52,543 nt of DNA from Folioceros fuciformis (taxonomy: Eukaryota > Anthocerotophyta > Anthocerotopsida > Anthocerotales), in the NCBI GenBank assembly GCA_049999805.1, contig JBNGIO010005481.1:1-52543 (forward strand). Direction: 5' to 3'. This document shows, piece by piece, positions 22,622-33,550 of this stretch. The position numbers were made by a program, and so were the translations under genes. The notes under the pieces are model-generated. The model saw nothing but the letters and a program-made list of their open reading frames with translations. It did no database searches and was not told the DNA's origin. The stretch's first letter is position 1, and each line of letters starts with the position of its first letter.

Positions 22622-23992
22622 ATGTCAGCGGTTCTCTTTTATCATGTTGTAGGTGATGTTACCCTTGGAAAGCCAAGCATGAAAGAACTTCCACACACAG
22701 CTTCATTGCATCAAGCCCTTACGATGTTGAAGTCGGACAACGAAACGGAAGTAGCTGTCTGGACGATGCCCAGGAGGTACACCATGGGACAGGGTGCGGG
22801 GAACAATCCGAAAGGGAGGATTGACAGGTTTCTGGGTATCATCTCCTTGATGGATATTATGATTTTCCTGGCTTCACCTGAATGGCTGCAAAACCGGGAA
22901 AAGGCTCTTCAGTGCCCGGTAGCTGACATCGTTCGTGTGAGTCATGGGCTCATCCAGTATGTAGATCCAGCAACGAGGTTCGATTTCTGTATTTTATGTT
23001 TGGTGCTCAGCTCCTGATGTCATAGGTTTGAAAACCTGATGATGTGGTGTATACAGACTGTATGACGCTCTCGAACTGTTCTTACAAGGAGCGGAGAGGT
23101 TGTTGGTGCCCTTGAATTCCAAAGACCAACGCCTATCAAGTCATTTCTCGGTCTTATACAATGGTCAATGGATAGTGCCACCTTCGGCCGCAGATACTGG
23201 CTCACTTCTGATGGAGGAACAGGAGTACTGCTGCCTTTGCCTGGCAGAGATGATTCGCTTCTTGACTGGTTGCTTGGGTGCTCTGGCGCCAATCCCCTTG
23301 ACGTCTGTGGACTCACTTGGCATTGTAAAAACAAATGTCCTTGTGCTCAATGCGGAAGCTCAGGTACTCGACTCGCTCACCTTAGCTTTTGATGGCCCTT
23401 CGTGGTGGCTGCCTGAAACTCACTTCACTTGTACTTGCAGGCATTGGCCTCCGCCGATATTTTTCAGAAAGCTAGGTCAGGAGGAAACCACGCTGCCATT
23501 GCAGTGGTGGAAGAAATTGTGCACAGGGACTCGCAGGACTGTGTTACCGGTACAAGTGATTACCGAATTGTTGGGGAGATATCCTCCCATAGCTTACCGG
23601 GTTGTGATACCTCGGTGGTCGCTGCATTTGCAACCTTGTCGGCGGCTGAGTTCACAATGGCTAACGGCACCCATGTCTCAGTAGATGAACCCGGTAAGAG
23701 AACATGTGCCGAACAAGGACGGCTTGAGAATAATCCTCTCTGCAATTCTCCTCTGCTTGGAGAGCTTTGCCTTGACAATCTTGGCCACTGGAGTCGACGG
23801 TCCTTGATGACTAAGCTTGTGTCTTGTCGACCACGGAGCTCCCTCTCTGCCGTACTTGCGCAACTGCTTTGTCGCGGGGCATCCCATGTATGGGTGACCG
23901 AGGAGGACGGACGGCTCATTGGTATAATTACTCCGTTCGAAATTGTAATAGCCTTGTGTGGGAAGCATGTCCTTCGTAAGTCCGAAGAATAG
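22622..23992 (+). CDS. CBSX6: CBSX6-like CBS-domain protein
   Basis: Three exons, 404 aa: 22622-22977, 23057-23363 and 23441-23992. The start SAVLFYHVVGDVTLGKP and the block VDPATRLYDALELFLQGAERLL match the plant CBSX6 subgroup of CBS-pair proteins. So do SVLYNGQW, MIRFLTGCLGALAPIPLTS.DSLG, YRIVGEIS and the ending AQLLCRGASHVWVTEEDGRL.GIITPFEI. CBS pairs bind adenosyl ligands and act as energy or redox sensors; the partner of CBSX6-type proteins is not clear to me. An ATG at 22622 precedes the conserved start; the residues upstream in frame use no ATG. A Ser-rich linker separates the third and fourth CBS-like parts. Confidence 0.86.
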
Positions 23993-24195
23993 GCTGTACG
24001 CAGAAAATGGAACAGCTCCACTGAACGATACAATTTTAAACGATACACAACATGCCGGGAAGAATGCTAATTCCCCCTTCAATCACTTCAGAAGCAGATC
24101 ACCACCAAATTCGTTGTAGACCACCAGGTCCAGATCTCTGTGCGATGAGGATAAGAGGAAGAACCCCATATCCCAACAGAAGAACGTCGTTCATT

Positions 24196-25380
24196 TCATG
24201 ACTTGCCACCGCCGATGCGTGAGACGCCCGAACCCATGCCACGCCCTGCACCAAACTCGTGACGCCTGTACTCATCGTGTCGTATACGCCCAGACAACTC
24301 ATGTGCCTGCTTGTAGTACGAAGAACGCGTTATTACATGTCAGAGGAGGTTAAGGGGGAAGGTACTTAAAGTGCAGTACGCCAGAATTCCTGATGCACAC
24401 GAACGGGACATGCAAAACCGACGTCCTCTTTGTCACGACTCACTACGCAAGGGCTGGAACACGCACCCAGATTTTCAATGGCTCGAATCTACTTTGCCAC
24501 GCTTCAACGCGAGGTCTCATCAACTCCTTGCCTTTGACCCTCACGTCTTCAAGCTGCAAAGTAGACAGAACAAAGGATCAGAGGCCCTCCCAACAAAGGC
24601 GAAGAGATTGGCTGCCCTCTCATTCCCTCACGGAGATATGTTCCTTACCGTTTTCATCTGCAAGTGTGAGGCTGTGATTCCCACTGTCAGAGTGCCACCA
24701 CCAAAGACCAGTGCCGTGGCCACAAAGAAAGCCTTGGAAACTGCCAGACCGAGTGCATGAGAAAACAACAACGAGACAAATCTGATCAGACGGCGTCGGC
24801 AACAAAACCAAGGCAATGCACCTACTCGAGAGATATCCCTCGACCACGTCCTTCAAATTACGCGCATCACTGACATCCGCTCTGGCTGCGTTGGCCGTTG
24901 AGGGCACAACTTTGACCGCCTGCGCCTCGATCTCCCATCTGTAGCGAACAGCATCACATCAAACACCTAAGCCACATCGTCTGTTACTCTAATCCCCACG
25001 CAAGCGGCAGGCACTCACTTCCTAGGCCCTAGCGCGGTCTGCGGCACAGCAACGTAAATCCCCTGGCCAGTAGCACCCAGCCTTGCAGGCTCCGAAGATG
25101 CCTGAGCCGCGGTCCTGGCAGCCACAGCGGCAAGGGAAGTGGACTGCGGCAAGGACTCCGAAGCCGCAACCTCAGCAGCAGTGACAACCACCGGAACCGA
25201 ATGGCGCAGAACTTCGGGAAGCACGTCTGCGAGTTCCCCTCCTCCGCCTCCGCTTTCTGCCTGCTTTGCAAGTCCCCCTCTTTTCTCCAAATTCTGCTTC
25301 AGTGCCACCAGCGCAGACTTGGACGTCTCTTTGAAGTAGGCGCCCTCCGAGGCTGCAAGTCGGCCTGCTAGAAAACTCAT
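24196..25380 (-). CDS. plant membrane protein of unknown function, one TM segment
   Basis: Five exons, 269 aa: 25380-25019, 24938-24822, 24781-24649, 24553-24467 and 24306-24196, total divisible by three. It starts MSFLAGRLAASEGAYFKETSK, followed by a Gly/Ala-rich linker and DVLPEVLRHSVP. After RWEIE-like and NAARADVSDARNLK segments comes one hydrophobic helix, VATALVFGGGTLTVGI. The C-terminal part is soluble (VKGKELMRPRVEAW, HDEYRRHEFGAG) and ends Gly/Ser-rich. I recall a small uncharacterised Arabidopsis family with the same start and membrane helix, but no function. The intron at 24782-24821 is only 40 nt. The gene shares a 369-bp head-to-head promoter with ESF1. Confidence 0.7.
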
Positions 25381-25749
25381 CTCCGCGCAACTCGATGCCT
25401 TCTCCCTTGGCTTCAGATTAGGGAAGGACGTCGCCAAGTCACATCATTTCTTCCTCCCCCACAAGATTGCCGTGTCTTCTGTCTCGGTGGCTCGCCTTGC
25501 CCTGAGCTGTGCACAACGCATTCATGGGTTCTTCGAGGAAGAGCTCATTTTCCTCGAAGCTACTCGTACGTATGTACATATGTGAGACTTGACTCCACGA
25601 AAGTACTATATACGTATGTGAGATGGGAGCAGGGTATATTACCGATTTAAATATCCACTTGAAAATTTGAGGAAAACATAGGTCTTCAGACGCGATAGAA
25701 CTGAAAGCCGACTGCCCTTGAGGCAGGAGCAGCAGCTGTTCGAGCGAAG
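25381..25749. promoter_or_regulatory. bidirectional promoter, membrane protein / ESF1
   Basis: Start codons of divergent genes lie 369 bp apart. The interval contains two related TACGTATGT(A/G) motifs, TACGTATGTACATATGTGAG at about 25566 and TACGTATGTGAG at about 25610, and an AT-rich core (TATATTACCGATTTAAATAT). The motifs are seen; shared control is inferred. Confidence 0.5.
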
Positions 25750-28527
25750 ATGGCGCGCAAAAAAGGAGGACGGGGTTCCAAGCCCAGAGGCAAAAGTGGC
25801 GATGTCGTGCAAGATCCCCGGTTTGCAAGGTTGCACGCGGATCCGCGCTTCCAGCGCATGCCAAAGAAAGATGCCAAGGTTCCAATCGATTCTCGTTTCC
25901 AGCACATTTTCGAGGACAAGGATTTTGCCGATCCTCATGCTCTGGACAAGCGAGGCCGTAAGACGGAGAAGAAGGACGTTCGTTCCTTGCGCCGCTACTA
26001 CCGAGTGGTTGATGAGGAAAAAAATGCAGATGACGAGATTGAATTGAGCGACGCTAAGGAGGATGAGAAGCAGGAGGAGGATGAGGAAGAGGAGGCTGAG
26101 GCCGCGGACTCAGAGTCGTCGTCCTCGTCCTCGGATGAGGAGAGTGAGCTGGAAGCAGAGGATCCGGCAGAGGAGGTACGGGTTTGGGCCTGAATGTGGG
26201 GGTTGCTCGTCGTGCTGCAGAGTGCAGCTCGAGAGACTAATCATGCTCAGGTTTTTGTGTACAGGAGGAGAAGGTGCCCGTTACGGATGAGGAGACAAGA
26301 CGGTTGGCCATGGTCAACATGGACTGGCAGCACATCAAAGTAGGTTTCATAATATGAAGGGCTTGTTGATGTCCCGTCGCTGGCAAAGAAACGATTAGGC
26401 GAATGCATTGTAGCCCTTGCGTTGAAAATACTTGCGGTGACTGTACAGGCGGTTGACTTGCTGGTCCTCATGCGGTCCTTCCTGTCCAAGACTGGGGATA
26501 TAATATCCGTGAAGGTCTATCCATCAGAATTCGGCCTTGAGCAGATGAAGCAGGAGGAGGTCCAAGGTCCTTCTGATGTTTTCGATGCGGACGAAGAAGA
26601 TGAGGATTCTGAAAAAAACATGGAGAAGCTGAGAAAATATGAGAAGGCAAAATTAAGGTTCCGTTGTTGATACTGCTGTATGGTCATTTCGTTGAGTACT
26701 TGCGGTATGATGTGCCCCCTTCATCCAGGGCTGTTGTGCTTATTGCTACGTGGTTGTCGGGTATGTGTGTCATTAGGTATTATTATGCAGTGGTGGAGTG
26801 TGATTCCAGTGCAACTGCAAACTCCTTGTATAAAGCGTGTGATGGAATGGAGTTTGAACGCACGTCAAACATTCTTGACTTGCGCTTTATTCCGGATGAG
26901 ATGGAGTTTAAACACCCTCCTCGAGATGCTGCGACGGAGGTAAAGACCTCCCTTTAGAACGGACTTGGGAGCTATTAGGCAGGTGAAAGTTTGGCACTGA
27001 ATGGTTCATTGTGGCTCTTAAATCTTAAGAGGTGCGAGGTCTTGCAGGTTCCAGTTGAGTACAAAGCACCAGAATTCGAGACAAGAGCTCTCCAGCATAG
27101 CAACGTAAAACTGACCTGGGATGATGATGAACCTGTGCGCGTGAAAGCTCTGCGGCGGAATTTCAATGCAGATCAGGTGAACGACTGTAACCTTAGCTGG
27201 TTCAGACGAATTATTTCTGAAGTTATAGGGTAGCTTTCTAAGCTGTGTCATGATAGTTCTGACCCTAATTCAATTGCAGCTGAATGAGATGGACTTTGCG
27301 GAGTATCTTGCTTCTGATAGTGATGAAGAAGATGATGAGGAGGTTGATGTCGAAGCCGGGGCGCGTGATACCAACTCTTCAGACCCGGAAGCTGGAATAG
27401 CCAGCAACAGGAAGGATAAAAAGAAGGAGAAGTATCGAAGTCTCCTGTTAGGGGACCCAGTGGGCGAAGACCAGGAAAAGGAGCAGGAAGATATGGAAGT
27501 CACCTTTCACACTGGACTGGATGAGCTGAGCGAACGGCTCCTGCAGAAGAAAGAGGAAAAGAAGAGGGGGGAGGAGACTGTGTGGGAAGCGTTTTTAAGG
27601 AAAAAGAAAGAGAAGAAGAAAGCAAGGGGGAAGAAGCGTAATGAGACGACTGACAGTGACGTCGAAGATGGTGATGAGGATAACAGGGCATCTATAAGGG
27701 GTGGAAATGATCCCTTCTTTGATCAAGGCCATGATCCATTCAATGATCCCTTCTTTACCTCTGCTGATGGCCAACCTGCTGAGGATACAATCCAACGCGC
27801 TGCAAAAAATAAGTTACAGAGCAGGGCGAAGCAATCTGATCTGGAAGTTGAAAGGGCTAAGAGGAGGAAAGAGAAGGCGAGTGCAAAGGAGGAGGAAGAA
27901 AAGAGGAAAGCAGAACTGGAGCTTGTACTCATGGATGACCACGGTGTGCAAAATGGAGTGAAAGGGTTCAATCTGAAAAAACAAAAGGGCAAGAGGAACA
28001 AGAAGGCGCAGCAAAAGGACGAGAGCGCACAGGANNNNNNNNNNNNNNNNNNNNNNNNNNNNNNNNNNNNNNNNNNNNNNNNNNNNNNNNNNNNNNNNNN
28101 NNNNNNNNNNNNNNNNNNNNNNNNNNNNNNNNNNNNNNNNNNNNNNNNNNNNNNNGCAAAATGCATTGGGAGTTGACTTGGAAGACCCTCGCTTTGCTGC
28201 ACTCTTCGATAACCATAACTTCGCCATTGAACCGACGGATCCACAGTTCAGACGGTAATCCCAGTTCTACCTATGTTCATTCGGATCCTTCTTGTCCCAA
28301 CCTTTCTGCCAAGATCATCACTTGTTTGCCACTATGCCTGTCGCAGATCGTCAGCACAGATGGGTATCATAGCAGAGAAGCAGAGACGAAAGGCAGCCAT
28401 GGCTGGTACCACTGACACTGTGAACTACCCCAGCGACAAAGTAGCTGAGCCGTCGAGGAAGAGGAAAGCTGAAATCACATCCGCGGTCCAGACTCTGAAG
28501 AGGAAGTTGGGTAAACCTGGCCGTTAA
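25750..28527 (+). CDS. ESF1: ESF1 homologue, 18S rRNA-processing factor
   Basis: Seven exons: 25750-26175, 26265-26339, 26449-26657, 26777-26939, 27048-27176, 27280-28254 (broken by Ns at 28035-28155) and 28347-28527. The N-terminus has the ESF1 DPRF repeats (DPRFARLHADPRFQRMP, then SRFQHIF) and a long acidic Ser/Asp/Glu stretch. The core shows RRLAMVNMDWQHI, the RRM-like VDLLVLMRSFL, VKVYPSEFG, YYAVVECDS, ILDLRFIPD, LKLTWD-type VKLTWDDDEP and the NEMDFAEYLASDSDEE turn. The end shows VDLEDPRFAALFDNHNFAI and a basic tail. ESF1 is a nucleolar protein needed for early 18S pre-rRNA cleavage. The start is the first ATG, in a good context. Confidence 0.94.
28035..28155. other. 121-N gap inside ESF1
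   Basis: The gap lies in exon 6, in the lysine-rich linker before the DLEDPRF block. Its length differs from the 100-N runs, so it may be a sized gap. About 40 codons are unread. Confidence 0.9.
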
Positions 28528-30016
28528 AGCAGGTAGGTCACATCGTGTAGAAGCAAGAATTAACGGACCTTGCGCGGGATGGTAATGTCCTGGTTTTCGG
28601 GTCCTGAGTGTAACTATAATGGAAACTGAACTGTCTACTACGTGTAGCCTGGCACTGGCATCGAGGTCTCATGTACTTGTGTCTGAAGTCAGGATGCCGG
28701 GAGCCTCTCTTTCGTGCTTGTGAGGTCCGCATCAATCTGACGGGTTCGAGAAGAGATGGTGCCACAGAAGCTCGTGCTGCTTTCTCTGCCTCACTACTTG
28801 TGTGGACAAGATGCTAGCAATGGACGCTAGGACTGAGATTGTAGCCAAACGAGGTCAGCCCACTTGATGTCGGCCATTTACCATTCCAAAAGAGGGCAGA
28901 GGGGGCTCCCTCGCCTTTTTCATCAACACCACCATAGTGGCCGCCTCAATCCAGAGGGTAAGTGTGGAGAAGCTCTTCTTTTGCTGTGGAAGCCCATCCT
29001 CATACACACACTCTCCATCAATGTTGCTCACTTTACAGGTCACAGAACTCTAAAAGGCATGTGTCGTGGAGAGAAGCTGAAGGACTAGGAATCCGCCTCC
29101 GAGTAAGTGGGGCAGTACTCAGGCACGTACATATGTACTTGCAAGCATGTGAAGTGAACTCGATCTGGTACTTGCAGCGACAGTGGTTTGGCAGTTCTGG
29201 TACCGGTAGGCAGCAAAGATTCACAGCGGAATGCACTTCTCCAACATGAGACAAAACTGGTGTCAGCCAGCTGGTGAGTTCTGATTCTGTAGCACGTGGC
29301 TAGCTAGTTACATAAAATAGCAATTGGCCAGATACGGCTACACGCCAGGCTCAAGAGTCAGGGAACGATGGACACTTTCGAAGACTGTGTGCAGCAGATC
29401 GAGCTTCCAAACCTGATCGGCAACGTTAACTGGCCAACATCAGCATACATTGTATCAGAGAGAGGAAGGAGCAGTCGACCCAGCTTCTGAAATGGACTGG
29501 CCTTTGAGATCGGGACTAGCTGGATCTATAGACGCAACAGAGATAAGGATAGCTGCACTTCTCCCTAAGCAGAAGCTCCAGCTCACCCTGATTTACATAT
29601 TGTATATTACTTGTAGTGACACAGTAACCAGAGGTGTAGGCCCAGCCACGCAGACGCTTCTCACAGGTTCTTGCCAACTGGCCTTGGTTTGTGCATACGC
29701 TTGGAGTCGGGGATGAGAAGCATCTACTGTGCAGGAAAACCTCCACCACCAAGGACAACTCCAAGGGCCACATTCAAGTTAACGTTCTCGGCCGTAGAAT
29801 AAAATGGGAAGCTCCGCCCAAAGAGCGCTACGTGTGAACTCCATGCTCCGACACCATACAAATCGAGGAAGAGGTCCAAAGAAGTGATGTCGGCCGACGG
29901 AAGAATCTCCGCACAAAGATATCCAGTCCGAGATAGATCCAAGTGAATCATGCTTGTCCGACTAAGATGAAGTGAAAAATCACAACATTTAGCAAACCTC
30001 CTGGGAATAGTTCATT
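28528..30016. other. intergenic region with possible small genes
   Basis: Holds the ESF1 3' UTR and about 1.4 kb with no firm gene. Good splice consensus sites (CAGAGG|GTAAGTG at about 28959) suggest transcription on the + strand. A 75-aa ATG-started ORF on the minus strand at 29724-29951 is hydrophobic but unrecognised; I give it about 0.15. Confidence 0.35.
28821..29053 (+). CDS. possible small single-TM protein (low confidence)
   Basis: Joining 28821-28853, 28902-28959 and the exon that begins near 29039 gives an ORF of about 35 codons. It starts MDARTEIVAKR and continues into a hydrophobic helix, GSLAFFINTTIVAAS, and a stop. The second donor (AGG|GTAAGT) and the last acceptor (TTTACAG) are good; the first intron would be only 48 nt. 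Other reading frames of the same exons are also open, so this is one of several readings. I do not recognise the product. Confidence 0.22.
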
Positions 30017-30110
30017 CTCAAGACACGAGAACAACACAACACGAGAACAATTCTCAAAGCACGAGAACTATTCTCAAACGAGTTGTATTGACACGAGAAC
30101 AACACAACTT
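30017..30110. repeat. CACGAGAAC repeat cluster with two spaced dyads
   Basis: CACGAGAAC or ACGAGAAC occurs four times in about 90 bp. Two copies extend into near-palindromes of the form GAGAA-NNN-TTCTC, at 30043-30055 and 30063-30075, exactly 20 bp apart. The cluster sits 270-365 bp upstream of the terpene synthase start. Confidence 0.7.
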
Positions 30111-30381
30111 GGTAAGTGTCAGCATACAAGTGCCCTCGGATTGAACGATTTAAAGTGGCAGTTCAGAGAACGCGAATGGGAGCCACCACACAGTGTTTTT
30201 GTTCTGCTGAGCGCGGGGATTGTCTGGTTAGGCGTATTTTCAGTCGTTTGTACAGCATGAATGTGTGAGGTGTGTCACTACTCCTAGCAGAAGCTGCACA
30301 GCAGTCCTTGTGGCTTTCGTACATGAAAGCGCAGCTTCAACTTTGAACCCGAGACTTCCAGTTTCTTCTTCCTTGAAGCAC

Positions 30382-31530
30382 ATGGACCGGAAGGCCACCC
30401 GCGTCAGCTCTTCGGCAGACTCTGCTTGTGTCGCACGGCAGGCCGAGGTCGCTGTTCCTGCCAAGCCTCTTCCTCCCGTTGCCAGGCCAGTTCCGTTCAT
30501 GAGAGATGATACTAACGGTGGCGTGAACACCAGCGTGCTGAGGGATGTTTATATTGATTTCCTGCAATGCGTGTCCTTCTCCAAGTCCTGGCAGTTCTGC
30601 AACCCTGAGCTGCTGGACACCGTCGCCGAAGGGATGAAAGCAAACGGCGGAACCCACCTGTCGGAAGGGCTTATCAGACTGTCCGCCGGCTTTGCAAATC
30701 TAGTATACGGCTTCCACCCGGTGGACCTGCAAGCCAAGATCGGGCATTTCACGGCTCTGGCCATATACGTGGACGATCTGGCAGGGACGCTGAAAGGGCC
30801 AGCGCGAGAGAGATACATTGAGGACCTGCGCTTGTTCCAGATGAGGTTCACCGACCCAGAGGGATACGCGAGGCGGTACCCGGGCCGGGGGGACCTGCAC
30901 GAGGGGCTGGAGAAATTCATAGTCTTCCTCAAGACAGACCAGAACCCCTTCTTGCCCACGGACATCCGGCTGCACAGTCTCATGGTCAAGGCCGCTTTCG
31001 ACTTTATAGAGGCCAACCTGCAGGAGCAGCACTATGAGGAGCATCCGATTGAGTTCACTGCTGACATGTCTCAGCTCCCAAGGTTCTTCCGCTACAAGTC
31101 TGGCATAGCTGAGGTCTACGCGTACTGCATCATCATGCGACCCCCGTCCTCGGGCTCTGCGTCGCAAGATGAGCACTTCTTTTACAACAGCCTGTATCCG
31201 ATGGTCCCCGAGCTCATCGATTGTTTCGACTTCGGCAACGATGTTTTGTCCTTCTACAAGGAGATGCTGCAAGGAGAGAACGCCATCGGCATTGTGAGCC
31301 ACTCCAGGATTCACAGCCTGCCGCTTCTTCATTCCTTTCGGGCCAGAGTGGAGGCTGTGATCCTTGCGAGGACAAGAGCGATGGCTCTGGCCGATAGGAC
31401 TGGCTCCGATGCAATCAAGAGCAGGATTGTGACATTCTTTCAAGGATACATGAGTTGGCATCTCGGGAGCAAACGGTATCGGCTGGATGAAATTCTGGGT
31501 GGGTGGTACAACGGCGGCTCCTGGCTGTAG
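30382..31530 (+). CDS. MTPSL: microbial-type terpene synthase (MTPSL)
   Basis: A single uninterrupted exon encodes 382 aa from the first in-frame ATG at 30382; the reading frame stays open further upstream without an ATG. The protein has the all-alpha class I terpene synthase fold of the trichodiene-synthase-like family known from non-seed plants, fungi and bacteria. The NSE metal-binding triad is canonical: NDVLSFYKE, N286, S290 and E294. Conserved surroundings are RFFRYKSGIAEVYAY before it and the C-terminal SKRYRLDE (RY pair). The aspartate-rich motif is DDLAG at D131-D132, lacking the usual acidic residue at the fifth position. No plastid transit peptide is obvious, so a cytosolic sesquiterpene synthase acting on farnesyl diphosphate is likely. 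The product cannot be read from sequence. No other pathway gene is adjacent. Confidence 0.88.
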   Translation: MDRKATRVSSSADSACVARQAEVAVPAKPLPPVARPVPFMRDDTNGGVNTSVLRDVYIDFLQCVSFSKSWQFCNPELLDTVAEGMKANGGTHLSEGLIRLSAGFANLVYGFHPVDLQAKIGHFTALAIYVDDLAGTLKGPARERYIEDLRLFQMRFTDPEGYARRYPGRGDLHEGLEKFIVFLKTDQNPFLPTDIRLHSLMVKAAFDFIEANLQEQHYEEHPIEFTADMSQLPRFFRYKSGIAEVYAYCIIMRPPSSGSASQDEHFFYNSLYPMVPELIDCFDFGNDVLSFYKEMLQGENAIGIVSHSRIHSLPLLHSFRARVEAVILARTRAMALADRTGSDAIKSRIVTFFQGYMSWHLGSKRYRLDEILGGWYNGGSWL

Positions 31531-33550
31531 GCTTTCGACAATAGAAGACAATGGAAGTGTGCTCACTATTCCTAGTACTGCATGCGCAGGTCCTTGTGTG
31601 CCATCCGGCTTGAGGATGATTAGGCTGTGCAATGTGAATTATATGTGGCGTTGTATGTGCGTTTTGAATTTGATCAATCCATTCTCTGGAATTGGATCGA
31701 TCTATGGATTGTATGGATGCGTTCTTAATTTGAGGGATTATTAATAATATGATTACACCAGCTCACGCTTTATAATAAAAAAATACAAAAGTACACGATC
31801 ATAGAGAGTCCCTGAAAACACTCTAATAAACTACTGTGCAAGATAATGCTTATCCATTGCTTTTTACAAAGAACATTGGCCAATGTGGTGATTATAACAA
31901 CAACAAGTACAGTGCTTTGTAAAGAGCTAGAGATAGTCAATGCGGTGGTTAGAACAACAAGTACAATGTTTTGTAAAGAGCATTGACTTCTTCAAAATTA
32001 GGGATAGGCAATGCGGTGGTTAGAACAATAACAAGTACAATATTTTGTAAAGCATTGACTTATTCAACACTAGGTATAGTAGGCCTTTTGGTATTCCATA
32101 TCCACTTTTGCTATTCCACATCCAGCACAACTATATGACATATTAATGTTAAAACTGACATTCCTTCTCAAGTAATATGAAATTTAGACATGAGCACTAG
32201 CCACGAGGGCAATAAGGCCTCCAAGTGTCTTCTAGGATGTTGTACTAGCATTCTCTATAAAGAAGGAAAAAACAAAGAGCTAGGTCTACAATCACGTGAT
32301 AACGCACGTCCACGGTGCAGGGCAAGGAGATGTGAGCATGTCTAGATGCATTCCGAACGAGGAAAAGAGACGCATGCTCGTCCTACTTTGAAAGGGCAAA
32401 AAGGCGCCAACACTGTAGCCTCTGCGTAGGGACCATAAGCCATGGCGATCCGGTCCTCCACATGCGGATATTTCAAAATCCGCGTTGGAGTGGAGGGAAA
32501 ACGATCCAGTGTTCCTGTGCTCTCACCGACAACTGTGGGGGCTTGTCATGTGTTCCAAAGTACCTTCGATTGGGCACTTTTGGTGACACGAGTCTTGCGG
32601 GCAGAATTTTGTGGGTCCTGGTTGCCTTGGCAGGCCATGATCGGAGGGTTGCGCATCCTCTCGATGCGCTGCGCTGCACTGGTCCTTGGGTAGCGTGATC
32701 TCTCGATGTGTGAGTCCCTTTTCTCATTTATGCTGCACGGATCCGTGGAAAGGCCAGGGCTAAGGATGAGTGCGGGTCTACTTCTGCTGCACATTGCTGG
32801 AGAGCAGCGGGTTCCCAACAACAAGGCCCAGTTGCGGATTCTTTGGCCTCGAGAATTCCAGTTTACCTCCTTTCACGTTCAAGCACACGGCCCAGGCGAT
32901 CGAGCAATGTTCCTCTCTCTATTTCTGTCAGAATCGATGCCAAGGCGGGACCGCCCCTTCTGCCAAGCTGGCTCAGATTGCGATGGGCAGGCTTGTGATC
33001 AGGGATATCGATGAAGGTTCTAGTACTACAATTAACCACCAGCGCGCTGACGTCCATGTTAAAGTTGTCAGGGACTTCCTGCACAGATTGTCTTTCTTCT
33101 TGCACTCGCCGATCGCCTTGGCCTCTGCGTCCAGATGTGCATTTCTTGCTCTCGCTAGATCCTAAGTTACTTACAAAGATAAGACATTGAATGGCTTTAA
33201 TTAGAGATCAATTGTCAAGCAACCCGTTTCTAATGGGATCATTTGTGCGACGCTGCTGTCCATTTCCAATGTGATGTACCGTGGAAGACGATGATTCTAC
33301 ACTCTCTGTCTGTCATTTAGCCTTACCATGTTAGATCTCACGGGAGGCTGGACAAAGAGCAAACCCGAACAAAGGGCTGGATCAGTCAGTCGACACTCAC
33401 TTGTGGTGGAAGACTTATGGCCCATAAGAGCGCTCGGGCAATTTCAGAGTAAGGGCCCTACACTCACAGCAACGTGGAGTATTCTCAAGCCCTTCTCGTG
33501 ATCAACTTCACTTCAATATTGCACACAAGTCTTGCAGTTCTTGGTGGAAG
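31531..33550. other. intergenic region, partly AT-rich and repetitive
   Basis: Between the terpene synthase and the EF-hand-like gene. The first 900 bases are AT-rich and include the tandem repeat listed separately. The part at 32440-33170 has near-average composition and several open frames, but no recognisable domain; it could be decayed coding DNA. Confidence 0.4.
31881..32076. repeat. three diverged tandem copies of a ~57-71-bp unit
   Basis: Copies start at 31881, 31938 and 32009. Each has CAATG(T/C)GGTGGTTAGAACAA, followed by AACAAGTACAATGTTTTGTA and AAAGAGCATTGACTTCTTCA, with small changes. The last two copies are 71 bp apart. Confidence 0.85.

Noticed and set aside
30043-30075. heat-shock elements upstream of the terpene synthase
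   Set aside because: The GAA and TTC blocks are separated by three bases, not the two required by the heat-shock element.
30700-31632. 310-codon open frame antisense to the terpene synthase
   Set aside because: It is the reverse complement of a conserved coding exon with high GC at third positions, and shows no domain of its own.
32442-33165. possible coding gene between terpene synthase and EF-hand-like gene
   Set aside because: Several open frames but no conserved motif, no consistent splice phases and no plausible start.
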